DNA of 64,000 bases, from NCBI RefSeq assembly GCF_000383855.1, contig NZ_KB912877.1, forward strand, positions 3,886,728 through 3,950,727, given 5' to 3'. Position numbers and translations under genes: made by a program. This document shows positions 62,183-64,000 of the stretch, in pieces (position 1 is the stretch's first letter; each line of letters starts with the position of its first letter). Source of the stretch: Methylobacter marinus A45. GTDB lineage: Bacteria; Pseudomonadota; Gammaproteobacteria; Methylococcales; Methylomonadaceae. The notes under the pieces were generated by a model that searched no databases, was not told the origin of the DNA, and saw only the letters and a program-made list of their open reading frames with translations.

Positions 62183-64000
62183 ATGTGCGGGATTGTCGGT
62201 ATTTTCGATATCAATGGCAAACGGGAAATCAACCGCGAGTTGTTGTCGCGCATGAACGAAAGCCAGTTTCACCGCGGGCCGGACGAAGGCGGGATACATA
62301 TCGAAAGCGGCCTGGGTTTCGGACACCGGCGCCTGTCGATTATCGACTTGTCCAGCGGACAGCAGCCCATGGTCAGCCGGGACGGCAGCGTCGTCCTGAC
62401 CTATAACGGCGAGATATTCAATTTTCTTGACTTAAGAAAGGCGCTGGAAGGGCAGGGCTATCGCTTTCAGACCCATTGCGACACCGAAGTCATTCTGTAT
62501 GCCTGGCAAGCCTGGGGCGAGGCCTGCGTGGAGCGGTTCCGCGGCATGTTCGCCTTCGCGCTGTGGGACAGAAACCGGCAAACGCTGTTTCTGGCGCGGG
62601 ACCGGCTGGGCGTCAAGCCGCTGTTTTACGCGCCGCTGGCTGATGGCCAGTTCATTTTCGCTTCCGAACTGAAAGCCCTGAAAGCGCATCCGGAGTTTCC
62701 GAAAACATTGGATGCCAGCGCCATCGAAGATTATTTCGGCTTCGGCTATGTGCCTGATCCCAAGACCATCTATAAAGAGGTTTATAAGCTCGAGCCTGGC
62801 TATTGCTTAACGCTGAAACGGGGCGCCGGTCTGTGTCAGCCCCGGCAATACTGGGATGTCGACTTTACCGTTCGGCCGGGGCAGAACGAAAAAGCCGCCG
62901 GCGATGAACTCATCGAGCGGCTGCGCGAAGCGGTCAATATCCGCATGATGGCCGACGTGCCGCTGGGCGCGTTTCTGTCGGGCGGCGTCGACTCAAGCGC
63001 CGTCGTGGCCATGATGGCCGGCTTGTCGGCCGACCCGGTCAACACCTGTTCCATCTCGTTCGGCGACCCGGCCTTCAACGAATCGCAGTTCGCGGCGGAA
63101 GTCGCCGAGCGCTACCGCACGGCGCACCGGGTTGAGCAGGTCGACCCGGACGATTTCAGTCTGATAGACCGATTGGCCGGCCTTTATGACGAACCCTACG
63201 CGGACAGTTCGGCCTTGCCGACCTACCGCGTCTGCGAACTGGCGAAAAAACAGGTGACCGTGGTGCTGTCGGGCGACGGCGGCGATGAAAACCTGGCCGG
63301 CTACCGGCGCTATCGCTGGCATACGTATGAAGACCGCATGCGCTCCTATTTGCCCGATGCGATCAGAAAGCCCGTATTCGGCCTGTTAGGGGCGGCTTAC
63401 CCGAAAGCCGACTGGGCGCCCAAGGTTTTCAGGGCCAAATCGACCCTGGAATCCATCGCCCGCGATTCGATGGAAGGCTATTTTCACAGCGTTTCCATTC
63501 TTTCCAACGCCCTGCGCGGGCAGCTGTTCAGCAAGCAATTGAAGCAGGATCTGCAGGGCTACCAGGCGGTCGATGTGTTCAGGCGCTATGTCGACAAGGC
63601 ACCGGCCGACAACCCGCTGTCGCTGGTGCAGTATCTGGATATCAAAACCTATCTGCCCGGCGATATCCTGACTAAAGTCGACCGGGCCAGCATGGCCCAT
63701 GCCCTGGAAGTCAGAGTGCCGTTGCTGGACCATCAATTGGTCGAATGGATGGCGGGGCTGCAGCCGGACATGAAACTCAACGGGCGCGACGGCAAATACA
63801 TTTTCAAGAAATCGTTGGAACATTATTTGTCCGACAATATTCTGTACCGGCCGAAAATGGGGTTTGCCGTGCCTTTATCGGCATGGTTCAAAGGCCCTTT
63901 GAAGCAGCGGGTGCGGGATGCCTTGCTGGGGCCGGCCATGACCGAAAGCGGTTATTTCAACCACGATGTCCTGCGCAAAATCGTGGACCAGCATCAGTCC
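62183..64000 (+). CDS. XrtA-type asparagine synthase-like amidotransferase (3'-truncated by window edge)
   Basis: 606 codons are visible before the window ends. The protein is a glutamine-dependent amidotransferase of the AsnB fold linked to XrtA (TIGR03108-like). It begins MCGIVGIF, where Cys2 is the nucleophile of the glutaminase half, with RGPDEGG and TYNGEIFN. The synthetase half has the PPi loop FLSGGVDSSAV (266-272 for SGGVDSS) and VVLSGDGGDENLAGY. It likely amidates a sugar acid of the polysaccharide, for example a uronate. The ATG at 62183 lies 14 bases after the glycosyltransferase stop. Further XrtA genes, including the exosortase, are expected to the right. Confidence 0.92.
   Translation, partial: MCGIVGIFDINGKREINRELLSRMNESQFHRGPDEGGIHIESGLGFGHRRLSIIDLSSGQQPMVSRDGSVVLTYNGEIFNFLDLRKALEGQGYRFQTHCDTEVILYAWQAWGEACVERFRGMFAFALWDRNRQTLFLARDRLGVKPLFYAPLADGQFIFASELKALKAHPEFPKTLDASAIEDYFGFGYVPDPKTIYKEVYKLEPGYCLTLKRGAGLCQPRQYWDVDFTVRPGQNEKAAGDELIERLREAVNIRMMADVPLGAFLSGGVDSSAVVAMMAGLSADPVNTCSISFGDPAFNESQFAAEVAERYRTAHRVEQVDPDDFSLIDRLAGLYDEPYADSSALPTYRVCELAKKQVTVVLSGDGGDENLAGYRRYRWHTYEDRMRSYLPDAIRKPVFGLLGAAYPKADWAPKVFRAKSTLESIARDSMEGYFHSVSILSNALRGQLFSKQLKQDLQGYQAVDVFRRYVDKAPADNPLSLVQYLDIKTYLPGDILTKVDRASMAHALEVRVPLLDHQLVEWMAGLQPDMKLNGRDGKYIFKKSLEHYLSDNILYRPKMGFAVPLSAWFKGPLKQRVRDALLGPAMTESGYFNHDVLRKIVDQHQS

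Noticed and set aside
62125-62406. A 93-codon plus-strand frame at the start of the amidotransferase gene
   Set aside because: It is out of frame with the clear MCGIVGIF start at 62183 and lies within that gene.

Overview
The window looks like a chromosomal segment of a gammaproteobacterial methylotroph, most likely of the Methylococcales. Three things point there. The order smc-zipA-ligA is gammaproteobacterial. A four-gene ABC module of the kind tied to PQQ-dependent alcohol oxidation suggests methylotrophy. The exopolysaccharide locus is of the exosortase A (XrtA/PEP-CTERM) type. The taxon is inferred from gene content only.

Layout. 1-1.4 kb: the 3' part of an IS1182-type transposase gene cut by the window edge. 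1.4-10.2 kb: mixed housekeeping and accessory genes, including a di-haem cytochrome, a fused MFS/spermidine-synthase-like protein, a methyltransferase, tRNA-Gln(CUG), MgtC, and a psd/FlhB-like/queF block. 10.3-16.4 kb: smc-zipA-ligA, in which the ligase is strikingly divergent. 16.7-32.5 kb: an OmpA-like protein, cyclic-di-GMP and signalling proteins (HDOD, EAL, PilZ), a molybdenum sulfite dehydrogenase with its cytochrome c, aquaporin Z, glnS, a Na/Pi cotransporter and a MOSC protein. 32.6-36.3 kb: the PQQ-associated ABC module (binding protein, beta-propeller, ATPase, permease) with overlapping genes. 36.4-39.7 kb: cysK and two poorly known proteins. 39.7-40.1 kb: a tRNA-Gly/tRNA-Cys/tRNA-Gly cluster made by a 128-bp duplication that carries its own terminator. 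40.1-41.6 kb: a non-coding, repeat-rich stretch.

41.6-64 kb is an exopolysaccharide locus. manC and galU supply GDP-mannose and UDP-glucose. An ExeA-like XrtA ATPase follows. Then come a TPR lipoprotein (PrsT), a UDP-sugar 4-epimerase, a UDP-sugar dehydrogenase, an outer-membrane export lipoprotein with a glycine-rich insert, a chain-length protein, a tyrosine autokinase and a beta-barrel protein. After a repeat-filled gap come wecB, an XrtA-type polysaccharide deacetylase, a FemAB-like protein, two GT4 glycosyltransferases and an asparagine-synthase-like amidotransferase that runs off the right edge. No exosortase gene is visible; it would be expected outside the window. Base composition changes sharply at the 56.2-56.7 kb gap, from AT-rich to clearly more GC-rich.

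Two families of dispersed non-coding repeats were found by eye. Family A has copies at 22.2 and 40.4 kb. Family B has copies at 40.8 and 56.2 kb and a likely decayed copy at 8.4 kb. A separate 95-bp hairpin element with terminal inverted repeats lies at 5.9 kb. No CRISPR array, rRNA or prophage was seen. I did not find a clearly new multi-gene defence or mobile system. The best leads are the altered ligase, the tRNA duplication, the repeat families and the composition break in the polysaccharide locus.
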